61,020 nucleotides of DNA from contig JBBECS010000036.1 of assembly GCA_040881685.1 (NCBI GenBank), positions 82,591 through 143,610 of the forward strand. Reading direction: 5' to 3'. This stretch comes from Acidimicrobiia bacterium. Lineage in GTDB: Bacteria > Actinomycetota > Acidimicrobiia > IMCC26256 > PALSA-555. Positions 34,720 to 43,313 of the stretch are shown piece by piece. Made by a program: the position numbers and the translations under genes. Under the pieces are notes generated by a model. The model was not told where the DNA came from, ran no database searches, and saw only the letters and a list, made by a program, of their open reading frames with translations. Within the stretch, counting starts at the first letter, position 1. Each line of letters starts with the position of its first letter.

Positions 34720-34931
34720 GGTACCCCTGGCGCTGGCGCGTGCACATCCGCAACCACTCGGACGAGAAGAACCAAGACCGACAACGGGATTCGCGTCACC
34801 GACGTGTGGAAGACGAAGGAAGTGTTCGAGAAGTTCGGTGAAGAGAAGATCGGGCCGATGACGGCGCAGGTCGGCCTGTCCGAGCCGAAGATGACCTTCT
34901 CGAGGTGCACCGCTACCTCACCGCGGGGTAG
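34720..34931 (+). pseudogene. Decayed small-protein gene
   Basis: Between two minus-strand amidohydrolases the plus strand reads TDNGIRVTDVWKTKEVFEKF then GEEKIGPMTAQVGLSEPKMTF, after which homology-like sequence moves to another frame as EVHRYLTAG and stop (34929-34931). One base appears to be missing near 34900. Upstream of 34771 the frame degenerates (EGTPGAGAC remains). The pattern is that of the C-terminal half of a small dimeric alpha/beta barrel protein. No start codon or promoter survives. Confidence 0.5.
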
Positions 34932-34952
34932 CGCAGTCCTTCGGCTGGTCGA

Positions 34953-36644
34953 TCAGCCCCGGAGTACCTCGCCGGGCGTCGCGCCCGTCCACACGCCCTC
35001 GTCGAGGAGTACCTCACCGTTGACGATGACGGCGCGGTAGCCCTCGGCGTCCACGACGTAGCGACCCGAGTTGGCAGGGAAGTCGCGCACGTAGCGCGGC
35101 GCATCGGGCGTGCTCAATCGGTCCCGCTCGATGAGGAGGATGTCAGCGGCCATACCCTCGGCGAGTACGCCGCGCCCTTCGATGCCGGTCGCGCGTGCCG
35201 GGATCGACGTGATGCGAGCGATGGCCTCCTCGAGGCTCAGGACTTCGGGCACCCACTCGGTCAGCAGTCGCGTCGTGTAGTCGGCGCCGCAGAACGAGAG
35301 GAGGTGCGCGCCACCATCGGACGAGCCGGCCATCATGACCGGCGACCGGATCATCCGCTCGACCGCCTCCTGGCGCGAGCGGCTGGGTGGGCCGGCCAGC
35401 ACGAACTGTGTCTCGAGCCCTTCGTCGAGCGAGAGGTCGAGGAAGGCGTCGAGGGGGTCGGCGCCGGTTGCCTCGGCAACGTCGCTCACTGACTTTTCGA
35501 GCCAGCGCTCGTTCTCTGGCTTCACGACCTGCTCGACCTTGAGCACCTGCCACACGAACACGAACGATCGGCCGCGCGGGTCGGCGATCTCGCCGCGCAT
35601 CTGCTCGCGCAGTGCCGGGTCGCGCAGCCGCTCCTCGCGGGCGGGGGAGGGGAGCGTGAGCGTGTCGCGGAAGCTCGGCATCTCGTCGAACAGGAACGTC
35701 GAGCCGAGCGAGAAGTGCGCCCCTTGCCGGTTGCTCGCGAACATCGGGTGGATCTCGAGGCCGTCCCCTGCCGCCGTCTCCGCGAACTCGAGACTCCGTG
35801 ACCAACCGTCGGGTGCGTGCGGCATCATCGTCAACGTGTTCACGTGGACCGGTCGGCCCGACGCCCGCGCCATCGCGAGCATCAGCTCGCGGTCGTCATC
35901 GTCGTAGCCGTTGAGGAACGTTCGGGGGATGAACTCGATCGACCCTCGACCCCGCTCCGCGAGCACGGACGCCAGCGCCACGAGCTCATCAGGCGACGCG
36001 TAGTTCGACGGCACGCCGCGGCCGTCGTGGGCCACGTGGAGCTCGAGCTGCGACGACGTGAACCCCACCGCGCCGTCGGCCAGCGCGTCGCGCACGAGGA
36101 CCTGCATCGCCGCGACCTCATCGTCGGTGGCCACGCGCTCGGATGCGTCGTCGCTCATCACGTGGCGGCGGACGGCGCAATGTCCGACGTTGGCGCCCAC
36201 GTTCACACCGACCCGACCCTCGAGTCCCGCGAGGAAGTCGCCGAGGCTCCCGCCCTTGAACGTGACCCCTTCGCTGAGCGCGTCCGACGACATCCCTTCG
36301 ACCCGACTCAGCATCTGGAGCAACCACGGGAGGTCTTCGGGCTTCGACGGCGCGATGGTGAACCCGCAGTTGCCGGTGAGGAGTGTGGTCACCCCGTGCC
36401 ATGACGCGGGGGACGCGGTCGGGTCCCAATGAAGCTGTGCGTCGTAATGCGTGTGCACGTCGACGAATCCGGGGGTGATAAGGAGGCCGTCTGCGTCGAG
36501 CTCTCGCTCCGCCCCGGCGTCGAGCTCTCCGACCGCGACGACGCGCCCAGCGCGAACTCCGACGTCGGCCGTGCGCGCTGGCGCACCGGTGCCGTCGACG
36601 ACGGTACCGCCGCGGACGATCAGGTCGAACGGCTGCTCGCTCAC
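34953..36644 (-). CDS. N-acyl-D-amino-acid deacylase-like amidohydrolase
   Basis: 563 residues. FDLIVRGGTVVDGTG begins the beta-sandwich, PGFVDVHTHYDAQ is the HxH metal motif, GNCGFTIAP the bridging-Cys/Lys region, HVNTL a further His, SSDGGAHLL the catalytic Asp, and a C-terminal sandwich strand follows in GMAADILLIERDRL. This is the D-aminoacylase/dihydroorotase-like superfamily. It is likely cytosolic, hydrolysing an amide; the substrate is unknown. The ATG overlaps the stop of the upstream amidohydrolase gene (ATGA). Confidence 0.87.
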   Translation of the reverse strand: MSEQPFDLIVRGGTVVDGTGAPARTADVGVRAGRVVAVGELDAGAERELDADGLLITPGFVDVHTHYDAQLHWDPTASPASWHGVTTLLTGNCGFTIAPSKPEDLPWLLQMLSRVEGMSSDALSEGVTFKGGSLGDFLAGLEGRVGVNVGANVGHCAVRRHVMSDDASERVATDDEVAAMQVLVRDALADGAVGFTSSQLELHVAHDGRGVPSNYASPDELVALASVLAERGRGSIEFIPRTFLNGYDDDDRELMLAMARASGRPVHVNTLTMMPHAPDGWSRSLEFAETAAGDGLEIHPMFASNRQGAHFSLGSTFLFDEMPSFRDTLTLPSPAREERLRDPALREQMRGEIADPRGRSFVFVWQVLKVEQVVKPENERWLEKSVSDVAEATGADPLDAFLDLSLDEGLETQFVLAGPPSRSRQEAVERMIRSPVMMAGSSDGGAHLLSFCGADYTTRLLTEWVPEVLSLEEAIARITSIPARATGIEGRGVLAEGMAADILLIERDRLSTPDAPRYVRDFPANSGRYVVDAEGYRAVIVNGEVLLDEGVWTGATPGEVLRG

Positions 36645-37780
36645 GTAGGGAGGGGGATGCCGTACATCTCGAGCGCGTTCAGGCCGTAAAGACCCTTGCG
36701 GGCGTCGTCAGGCAGGTCGTCGTTGTGCTCGCGCAGCTCGTCGACCACCCCCGGGTACTTCGCGTCGTTGTGCGGGAAGTCCGACGCCCAGATGTATCGG
36801 TCGGTACCGACCAGCGCGGCGAGTGGCCCGGGCGTCCGCTCGCCGGGATCGAAGCTGATCCAGCACTGGCGCTTGAAGTACTCCTCGGGCGACAGCGACA
36901 TCGGGGCCGCGGCCCACCGGTAGCTCTCCTCGAACTCGTTGAGGCGGTCCATCCAGTGTGCGATCCAACCGCCGCCGCTTTCGAGCACCACCACCTTGAG
37001 CGTGGGGTGCCGCTCGAGCACGCCGCCGTACACGAGGTTCGACAGCGTCATCATCTGGTCGATCACAGGAATCAGTGCGTGGTGCGTGCCGGGTGCCATG
37101 AGGTGGCGCATCGCGAGTGACGCGCCGGGCATATCGGCGAGCCCGGCGATGTGCAGTCCGAGCGGGAGGTTCGTCTCCTCGAGCGCCTCCCACACCGGTG
37201 TGTAGTCGTAGTGGTGGAACGGCTTGTCGTTGTACGCGTTCGGTCGCACGAACGTGCCGACGAGTCCGAGCTCGCGCACTCGGCGGGCTTCGTCTGCGGC
37301 CGCCTTCGGGTCCTGGAGCGGAAGCGCGCCGGCACCCTTGAGACGGTCGGGCGCGGTGGCGCACCACTCGGCGAGCCAGTCGTTGTAGACCTTGCACGAC
37401 CACACCGCGAGCTCTGGGTCTTTGATGCCGCCGAGCTTGAGACCGAGTCCGGGGTACATCACGGACAGGTCGATCTCTTCGGCGTCGAGAACCTTCACGC
37501 GCTCGCGAGGGTCAAAGCCCGCCGGGTTCAGCTCCTCGTAGTGCCGGCCGCGCCCGAAGTCATCGAAGCTCTCGCCCGCGTTGCCGAGGCCGACGAGGCC
37601 GCGGTCGGTGGCCATGCCGTCCTCCACATGGCACTCGTCGTACCCGGTGCTCTCGTTCCAGCGCAGCCGGATGCCGCGATCCGCCAGATCGGCGGGGAGG
37701 TTCCTCTCCCAGAGGTCGGCGGGCTCGCAAACATGCCCGTCGGCATCGACGATGTAGTCGTTGGCTGACGCTTGTGTCAT
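36641..37780 (-). CDS. Amidohydrolase 2 (ACMSD-like) family metalloenzyme
   Basis: 379 residues. YIVDADGHVCEPADLW is the metal motif, LHIAGLADMPG holds the next His, VVVLESGGGWIAHWMDRL the signature, and YIWASDFPHNDAKYP the last Asp/His. It is similar in architecture to the 413-residue protein at 33433, so the two are likely paralogues with different substrates. Coupled to the D-aminoacylase-like gene, and 31 bases after the SDR, so these genes form an SDR-hydrolase-hydrolase operon. Confidence 0.86.
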   Translation of the reverse strand: MTQASANDYIVDADGHVCEPADLWERNLPADLADRGIRLRWNESTGYDECHVEDGMATDRGLVGLGNAGESFDDFGRGRHYEELNPAGFDPRERVKVLDAEEIDLSVMYPGLGLKLGGIKDPELAVWSCKVYNDWLAEWCATAPDRLKGAGALPLQDPKAAADEARRVRELGLVGTFVRPNAYNDKPFHHYDYTPVWEALEETNLPLGLHIAGLADMPGASLAMRHLMAPGTHHALIPVIDQMMTLSNLVYGGVLERHPTLKVVVLESGGGWIAHWMDRLNEFEESYRWAAAPMSLSPEEYFKRQCWISFDPGERTPGPLAALVGTDRYIWASDFPHNDAKYPGVVDELREHNDDLPDDARKGLYGLNALEMYGIPLPT

Positions 37781-37811
37781 GAGCGCAGGATTCCCGTCTC
37801 GCCGTCGCCCG

Positions 37812-38609
37812 TCAACTTCCCGGGCGCTCCAAGGCCTGCGCGGGGCCGTAATCGCCGACCGGGGGTTGGGGTTGCACCTCGATCGTGTCGAGCAGCACGC
37901 CGGGTGGCGCGCTGACGGCGACGATGACGGCGTGCGCTACCGCCTCCGCATCGAGCACATGGGCGTGGCGCCCGAGACCGAAGCGCGGCCAATAGCTCAT
38001 CAGGTCCTCGAGCTCGTCCATCGGCCACCCGAACCCGAACTCGCTCAACGTCGGCCCGACGCGAACCGTGATCGAGCGGATCCCGGTACCTTCGAGCTCA
38101 AGCGAGAGCGTGTGGGCGAGGGTTTCGACGCCGGCCTTGGTAGCGGAGTAAGTGGTGAGGCGAGGGCGAGGGTTTCGCGTCGCGTCCGACGTGATGAACA
38201 CCACGTCACCGCGGGCGTTGCGTGCACGCAACGACGTGATCGCAAGTCGCGACATGAGGATCGGACCAAGCAGGTTGGTCGCGACCTCCCGTTGCAGGGC
38301 GCCGACCGGTACCTCATGGAACCAACCCGGGGTGGCGACTGCGGCGTTGTTGATCAGCACGTCAACCGGTCCGACGGCCTCCTCGGTGGCGGCGAAGAAC
38401 GTGGCCGCCGAGTCCGGGTCGGACACGTCGAGCGCGTGCACGAATGGCTCACCGCCTGCAGCGCGCACCGCGGCGGCTGTCTCCTCGAGTCGCTCCACGC
38501 GGCGGCCCCCGAGCGCGACTCGCCACCCGAGCCGCCCGAGCTCGGTGCCGATCGCGGCGCCGATGCCCGAGCCCGCGCCGGTCACGATGGCTGTCCGCGG
38601 GTCGTCCAC
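37812..38609 (-). CDS. Short-chain dehydrogenase/reductase (SDR)
   Basis: 265 residues: TGAGSGIGAA, NNAAV, catalytic Ser region ITSDATRN (Ser present), Tyr/Lys in YSATK. The C-terminal part (PPGVLLDTIEVQPQPP) resembles SDRs of steroid and lipid metabolism. The GTG at 38609 is set by TAGTGT 8 bases upstream; the frame to 38648 would contain that promoter and the stop of the next gene. Confidence 0.86.
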   Translation of the reverse strand: MDDPRTAIVTGAGSGIGAAIGTELGRLGWRVALGGRRVERLEETAAAVRAAGGEPFVHALDVSDPDSAATFFAATEEAVGPVDVLINNAAVATPGWFHEVPVGALQREVATNLLGPILMSRLAITSLRARNARGDVVFITSDATRNPRPRLTTYSATKAGVETLAHTLSLELEGTGIRSITVRVGPTLSEFGFGWPMDELEDLMSYWPRFGLGRHAHVLDAEAVAHAVIVAVSAPPGVLLDTIEVQPQPPVGDYGPAQALERPGS

Positions 38610-38617
38610 AGCGCCAG

Positions 38618-38623
38618 ACACTA
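38618..38623 (-). promoter_or_regulatory. Leaderless -10 box, TAGTGT
   Basis: Minus-strand TAGTGT, 8 bases before the GTG at 38609. Its TAG is also the stop codon of the upstream TPP-like gene, so the SDR operon has its own promoter at the very end of that gene. Confidence 0.55.
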
Positions 38624-39523
38624 GGGCGACGGATCCAGGCCACCCCACGCCACGACCTCGCCGGCCGCCTCGATGAGGAGATCAGTGTCATTGAGCGCGA
38701 TGCCGACGGTGACGATCGATGGAGCGGGAATCGCGAGCGCGGTCGCGAGGCTCGAGCGGTGGTCGGCCGGGTTACGCGCTTCGCCGGACTCGCCCCAGAT
38801 CACGACGACGAGATTCGTTGCCGCGTTCTCCTCCGCGGTGAGCATCGCCGTGGTCGGAGCATCGAGCGGCGCGGTGATCACCGCGATCGCGGGACGGCCT
38901 TGACGAGCGGCTTCGAGCGCGAGGGCTGTGACGCGCCCGGGTTCATGGTGCGCGGGAACCACAACCCGTCGAGGCTGGCCGGATTCGAGGGCAGGAGTCG
39001 GGAAGGTGCGCGCCACCCACAACCCCGGGACACCAGGCTCGGCGGTGAGGAGTCCGCCGGGTGGAAGCATCGCGCCGAGGTCAGCGACCGCGCGGGCCGG
39101 ATGCATCGGGACCTTGTCGTCGACGAATCCTGGCTGCGCGATCGCCGCGAGACGCGGGTACAGATCGTTGCGCAACGGCTCGCCCCGGAAGCTGAACTTC
39201 CCCGCGAGCCGTGCGAGCTTGCGAGGGGCAACCGTCTTGGTGGGCGCGAGTGCGTACCGGGAAGGTGGCGACTCCGCGTTGTCGATGCCGGTGGTGACGA
39301 TGAGGTCGGCGTCGGCAAAGCCGAGCAGCTCGAAGTCACGCGCTTGGAGCCCGCACGTGCCGAGGTGGTGCGGGCTGTCCCACGCGAACACACCCTTCGC
39401 GCCCCAGGTGTTGGCCACGCCGAGATCCCCGGCCGTGGCGAAGGCGCGCAGGCCGTCGATGGCGTCGTCCGCGATCACTCCCGGGCCCGCGAGCACCACG
39501 ATCTGACCCGAACGAGGTTGCAC
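38621..39523 (-). CDS. Partial TPP-enzyme-like protein (central domain)
   Basis: 300 residues. The first two thirds match the central (M) domain of acetolactate-synthase-like enzymes: GPGVIADDAIDGLRAFA, VANTWGAKGVFAWDSPHHLGTCGLQ, DADLIVTTGIDNAES. The rest is a reduced C-terminal domain. Neither the N-terminal PYR domain nor a GDGxxNN thiamine-diphosphate loop can be found, and 300 residues compares with about 550 for the family, so catalysis by TPP is unlikely as it stands. The GTG at 39523 is set by TACTGT 7 bases upstream. Confidence 0.7.
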   Translation of the reverse strand: MQPRSGQIVVLAGPGVIADDAIDGLRAFATAGDLGVANTWGAKGVFAWDSPHHLGTCGLQARDFELLGFADADLIVTTGIDNAESPPSRYALAPTKTVAPRKLARLAGKFSFRGEPLRNDLYPRLAAIAQPGFVDDKVPMHPARAVADLGAMLPPGGLLTAEPGVPGLWVARTFPTPALESGQPRRVVVPAHHEPGRVTALALEAARQGRPAIAVITAPLDAPTTAMLTAEENAATNLVVVIWGESGEARNPADHRSSLATALAIPAPSIVTVGIALNDTDLLIEAAGEVVAWGGLDPSP

Positions 39524-39530
39524 GTCGCGC

Positions 39531-39536
39531 ACAGTA
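39531..39536 (-). promoter_or_regulatory. Leaderless -10 box, TACTGT
   Basis: Minus-strand TACTGT, 7 bases before the GTG at 39523. The promoter is divergent from that of the TetR gene. Confidence 0.55.
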
Positions 39537-39556
39537 CCGAGGCATGCCGGCCTTCA

Positions 39557-39570
39557 CTACCGACCGGTAG
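39557..39570. promoter_or_regulatory. Palindromic operator overlapping the TetR promoter
   Basis: CTACCG-AC-CGGTAG, perfect 6-base arms, overlaps the -10 box of the TetR gene. Such a site is the expected autoregulatory operator. The right half with the -10 (CGACCGGTAGCCT, 39561-39573) recurs unchanged at 54400-54412 before the P450 gene. Confidence 0.65.
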
Positions 39571-39573
39571 CCT
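39568..39573 (+). promoter_or_regulatory. Leaderless -10 box, TAGCCT
   Basis: TAGCCT followed by 7 bases and the GTG at 39581. Confidence 0.6.
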
Positions 39574-39580
39574 GAGCCGC

Positions 39581-40219
39581 GTGAGCTCGGAAGTGGTCGC
39601 GCTCGACGGGCGCGCACTCGGAAAGAGAGGCGCGGCCACCAGACGGCGCTTACTGGATGCCACCGCCACGCTGCTGGAGACACGGGGCGTACGCGACCTT
39701 CGGGTGGTCGACATCGCGCGCGAGGTCGGAACGTCTCCCGCGACCTTCTACCAGTACTTCCGAGATGTGGAGGAGGCCGTGCTCGCGCTTGCGGCCGAGG
39801 TGGGGGAGGATCTCGCGCCGATCGGCGAGCTGCTCGCTCGACCTTGGCAGGGGAGTCACGGGCTCGCAAGCGCGCGGGAGCTCGTCGACGCGTTCGTCGG
39901 CTACTGGGACATGCACCGTGCGGTGCTACGCACGCGCAACCTCGCGGCTCAAGAGGGTGACCAACGCTTCCGTGCGGTCCGGAATGACGCGCTCCGGCCG
40001 TTGCGCGAAGGACTCGCGGCGAAGGTGGAGGAGGCGCAGAAATCGGGTCGGGTGTCGTCGGAGCTCACACCGATGGCCGCGGCCGCTGCGCTCGCCGCCA
40101 TGATGGAGCGCATGGCCGCGTTTCACCTCGACCTCGAGCTCTGGGGTGTCGAACGACGAGATCTCGTCGAGACGACGGCCCGGATCATCTACCAGACGGT
40201 CACTGGCTCGTCGGGCTGA
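39581..40219 (+). CDS. TetR family transcriptional regulator
   Basis: 212 residues. The helix-turn-helix is at about 20-65: TRRRLLDATATLLETRGVRDLRVVDIAREVGTSPATFYQYF, the usual TetR pattern, followed by an all-helical ligand domain with AARELVDAFVGYW- and MMERMAAFH-type helices. It binds DNA as a dimer and leaves it on binding a ligand, often an acyl-CoA in this sort of neighbourhood (family knowledge). A palindrome over its own promoter suggests autorepression. Its 3' end overlaps the convergent Ppx/GppA gene by 20 bases. Confidence 0.88.
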   Translation: MSSEVVALDGRALGKRGAATRRRLLDATATLLETRGVRDLRVVDIAREVGTSPATFYQYFRDVEEAVLALAAEVGEDLAPIGELLARPWQGSHGLASARELVDAFVGYWDMHRAVLRTRNLAAQEGDQRFRAVRNDALRPLREGLAAKVEEAQKSGRVSSELTPMAAAAALAAMMERMAAFHLDLELWGVERRDLVETTARIIYQTVTGSSG

Positions 40220-41756
40220 GGTCGCCACGCGCCGTATTCGTTCTGACCGTCAGCTCTAGGTCGCGTCCGAAGATCCTCTCGAAGAGCTCGCGCTTGCGCC
40301 GAGCGCCCCACACCTCGAGCTCCACGTCGTGGTGCGCGTGTACCTGGACGACGACCAACGACGGCCCCACGTTCACCTCGATCGTCTCGATGGCGCCGGA
40401 GCGGCCTCGGTCGAGGCCGTCGGCGATGCGGAGCAGTGCCGTCAGGCTACGGAGGCGGGATTCGTCGACCATCCCGTACTCGTCGCCCGTGACTGGAGTG
40501 CCGCGGCGGTGCCAGCGCGCGATCGCTGCGAGCAGTTGCACTTCCCCGGGAGCGAATCCACGGAGCCGACCGTTTTGCACGAGGTACGCGCCGTGCTTGT
40601 GGTGGCCCGACGGTGACACGTGCTCGCCGATGTCGTGCAGCAACGCGGCGTATTCGAGGATCTCTCGGTCCTCCGACCCGAGCTGGTGGAGCTCCTGCGT
40701 GCGGTCGTAGAGCGCCAGGGCGAGGGTTGCGACCTGGCGAGAGTGTGCCTCGTCCCAGTTGCAGCGGCGCGCCAAGCCATGCACAGACGCGCGTCGGAGC
40801 GCGCGTGGGTCGTCGGACCAGTCCTCCGGATCGTGGCGACGGATTGCGTCGAGGACGATGCCTTCTCGGAGTGCCCACTCACTGATGGTGAGCTCGTCGA
40901 ACGCGAACAGCTCCATCGCGGTAGTGAGGAAGATCGACCCCGCGGCGATGAGATCGACTCGGCGAGCTTCGAGCCCGTCGAGGCGCACTCGCTGGTCGGC
41001 GGTCGAGGCGAGGACCTCTTTGTGCAGTGGCTCGAGCTCGTCGCGGCTGACCGCGAGCTGATTGAGCGAGATCGGCACGTCTTCGGCTCGGCGGGCCGCG
41101 GCCATGTGCGCGAGATCGCCGAGGGTGCCGCTGCTCCCGACGAAGAGCTTCGGGTGGAACGCGGCGACTTCGCTCGCCACAGGAGTGAGCACGTCCACGA
41201 GGTGAGCGCGGAGCCGGCGGCGTTCGTCCTTGCTGATCGGGTCGGTGGAGACGAATTCGGCGGTCAGCCGACCGACGCCGAGGTTCTCGCTCGTGGCCCA
41301 GCGAAGGCCACCGGCGTCACCAACCATGATCTCGACGCTTCCGCCACCGAGGTCGAAGCACAGCGCCGGCGCGGGTTCCAGGAGCACGCTCGCCCGGATT
41401 GCGCCGAAGATGAGCTCCGCTTCGCGCATCCCGCTGATCACCTCGACGCCGACGCCGGTCTCGTCCTCGATGCGGTCGACGAGCGCATCACCGTTCGACG
41501 CGACCCGGATCGCGCTGGTGGCGCAAGCGTGCAGCTCGGTCGCGCCGGCCGCCTCCGCCATGCGCTTGAAGCGCCCCACGGTCGAGACCGCAGCATCGGC
41601 GGCGGCGTCGGTGATGCGACCCTCTCGGCTCACGACGTCCCCCAGCCGGAGCATCTCCTTCTCGCGCGTGATGGCCTCGAAGTGGCCGTCGGCATGCACG
41701 TCGGCGACCAGCAGGTGAAACGAGTTGGTCCCGAGATCCAGCGCCGCGATGCGCAT
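40200..41756 (-). CDS. Ppx/GppA family phosphatase with HD domain
   Basis: 518 residues. ALDLGTNSFHLLVADV and CFDLGGGSVEIMVG are the two phosphate loops of the ASKHA fold (about 1-310); VGSSGTLGDL is the third. The second half is an HD domain with LLHDIGEHVSPSGHHKHGAYL (about 355-380). Such proteins hydrolyse polyphosphate or pppGpp. The long form with an HD domain matches exopolyphosphatase rather than short mycobacterial Ppx1. TACCCT lies 6 bases before the ATG. Confidence 0.88.
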   Translation of the reverse strand: MRIAALDLGTNSFHLLVADVHADGHFEAITREKEMLRLGDVVSREGRITDAAADAAVSTVGRFKRMAEAAGATELHACATSAIRVASNGDALVDRIEDETGVGVEVISGMREAELIFGAIRASVLLEPAPALCFDLGGGSVEIMVGDAGGLRWATSENLGVGRLTAEFVSTDPISKDERRRLRAHLVDVLTPVASEVAAFHPKLFVGSSGTLGDLAHMAAARRAEDVPISLNQLAVSRDELEPLHKEVLASTADQRVRLDGLEARRVDLIAAGSIFLTTAMELFAFDELTISEWALREGIVLDAIRRHDPEDWSDDPRALRRASVHGLARRCNWDEAHSRQVATLALALYDRTQELHQLGSEDREILEYAALLHDIGEHVSPSGHHKHGAYLVQNGRLRGFAPGEVQLLAAIARWHRRGTPVTGDEYGMVDESRLRSLTALLRIADGLDRGRSGAIETIEVNVGPSLVVVQVHAHHDVELEVWGARRKRELFERIFGRDLELTVRTNTARGDLSPTSQ

Positions 41757-41762
41757 CGGTCG

Positions 41763-41768
41763 AGGGTA
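41763..41768 (-). promoter_or_regulatory. Leaderless -10 box, TACCCT
   Basis: Minus-strand TACCCT, 6 bases before the ATG at 41756. It lies back to back with the aldehyde dehydrogenase promoter; the two share the sequence GGTACCGGTAC. Confidence 0.55.
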
Positions 41769-41772
41769 CCGG

Positions 41773-41778
41773 TACGCT
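41773..41778 (+). promoter_or_regulatory. -10 box TACGCT of the aldehyde dehydrogenase gene
   Basis: TACGCT is 32 bases before the ATG; GGAGG with 6 bases of spacing lies between, so this gene, unlike many neighbours, has a leader. Confidence 0.5.
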
Positions 41779-41810
41779 CACGCCAGAACGCGAACGCCTT
41801 GGAGGAACCG

Positions 41811-43286
41811 ATGGCCGATCTGCAGGCAGAGCCGCGCATGCTCATCGACGGCAAGCTCACTGACGCCGCGTCGGGGAAGACGTTCCCCAACATCAACCCG
41901 GCGACCGAAGAGGTCATCGGGGAGGTGGCCGATGGGACCGCCGAGGACATGGACCGCGCCATCGCGTCGGCGCGCCAGGCCTTCGACGAGACCGATTGGT
42001 CGACCAACCGCGCCCAACGCAAGCGCGCGCTGGAACAGCTCAAGGCCGGTCTCGACAAGCACCGCGAGGAGTTGCGCCCGCAGATCGTCGCCGAGGTCGG
42101 AGCCCCGATCGCGCTGACCTACGCCGTGCAGCTCGACTCGTGCATCGACGACCTCCAGTGGGACATCGACCAGATCGATGCCTACGAGTGGGAGACCGAC
42201 CTCCCCGTCCACGAGTTCATGGGGATGCGGAGCGCGCGTCGGGTGCTGCGTGAGGCGGTAGGCGTGTGCGGAGCGATCACGCCGTGGAACTTCCCGTTCA
42301 TGCTCAACCTGTCGAAGCTCGGTCCGGCGCTCGCCGCGGGGAACACCGTCGTGCTCAAGCCGGCACCCGACACGCCGTGGAGCGCAACCGCGATCGCCCG
42401 GATCATCGTCGAAGAGACCGACATCCCACCGGGTGTCGTGAACATCGTGACTGCTGGCGACAAGGCTGAGGTCGGTGAGGTGCTGACTGGTGACCCGCGC
42501 GTCGACATGATCAGCTTCACTGGATCCTCGGTGACCGGTCGTCGGATCATGGCGCGCGGTGCCGACACGCTGAAGCGCGTGTTCCTCGAGCTGGGCGGCA
42601 AGTCAGCCAACATCATCCTTGACGACGCTGACTTCGCGTCCACGGTGGGCGGCGGCGCGATGACGTGCGTGCACGCCGGGCAGGGCTGCGCGATCACCAC
42701 TCGCATGTTGCTGCCCGAATCCCGCTATGACGAGGGCATCGACGTCCTGAAGGCCGCGTTCGAGGCGTTCCCGTACGGCGACCCAACCGATGCCGGCAAC
42801 ATCATGGGCCCGCTCATCAACGAGCGTCAGCGCGAGCGAGTGCTCGACTACATCGAGAAGGGCACGGCCGAGGGTGCGAAGCTGGTCGTGGGTGGCGGGC
42901 GGCCCGAGCACCTCCCGAAGGGCTGGTTCGTCGAGCCCACGCTGTTCGTCGATGTCGATCCCGACTCGACGATCGCGCAGGAGGAGATCTTCGGGCCGGT
43001 GCTCGCCGTCCTGAAGTACACCGACGATGACGACGCAGTGCGCATTGCTAACAACTCGCGCTTCGGGTTATCGGGGTCGGTGGCCTCGGCGTCGCTCGAC
43101 CGCGCGATGAACGTCGCTCGGCGCATCCGCACCGGGACGGTCTCGGTCAATGGCGGGGCGTGGTTCGGTCCCGACTCACCGTTTGGCGGCTACAAGGAGA
43201 GCGGCATCGGCCGTGAGCACGGTGTCGCCGGCTTCGAGGAGTACCTCGAGATCAAGACGCTCGGCTTGCCCGCCCCTGCGGCGTAG
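41811..43286 (+). CDS. NAD(P)-dependent aldehyde dehydrogenase
   Basis: 491 residues. GAITPWNFPFMLNLSKLGPALAAGN is the cofactor-binding start, ELGGKSANIILDDAD holds the general-base Glu, AGQGCAITTR the nucleophilic Cys, EEIFGPVLAV the NAD ribose Glu, and PFGGYKESGIGREHG the C-terminal oligomer segment. All catalytic residues are in place. It oxidises an aldehyde to the acid; the substrate range is unknown. The class II aldolase gene follows 27 bases later, so aldehyde made by that enzyme may be passed on (inference). Confidence 0.92.
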   Translation: MADLQAEPRMLIDGKLTDAASGKTFPNINPATEEVIGEVADGTAEDMDRAIASARQAFDETDWSTNRAQRKRALEQLKAGLDKHREELRPQIVAEVGAPIALTYAVQLDSCIDDLQWDIDQIDAYEWETDLPVHEFMGMRSARRVLREAVGVCGAITPWNFPFMLNLSKLGPALAAGNTVVLKPAPDTPWSATAIARIIVEETDIPPGVVNIVTAGDKAEVGEVLTGDPRVDMISFTGSSVTGRRIMARGADTLKRVFLELGGKSANIILDDADFASTVGGGAMTCVHAGQGCAITTRMLLPESRYDEGIDVLKAAFEAFPYGDPTDAGNIMGPLINERQRERVLDYIEKGTAEGAKLVVGGGRPEHLPKGWFVEPTLFVDVDPDSTIAQEEIFGPVLAVLKYTDDDDAVRIANNSRFGLSGSVASASLDRAMNVARRIRTGTVSVNGGAWFGPDSPFGGYKESGIGREHGVAGFEEYLEIKTLGLPAPAA

Positions 43287-43313
43287 CCTGGTTGTGATGC
43301 AGGAGGGTTCTTG

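Noticed and set aside
37151-37768. 205-codon open frame on the plus strand
   Set aside because: Antisense to the amidohydrolase at 36641 and without any recognisable motif or promoter.
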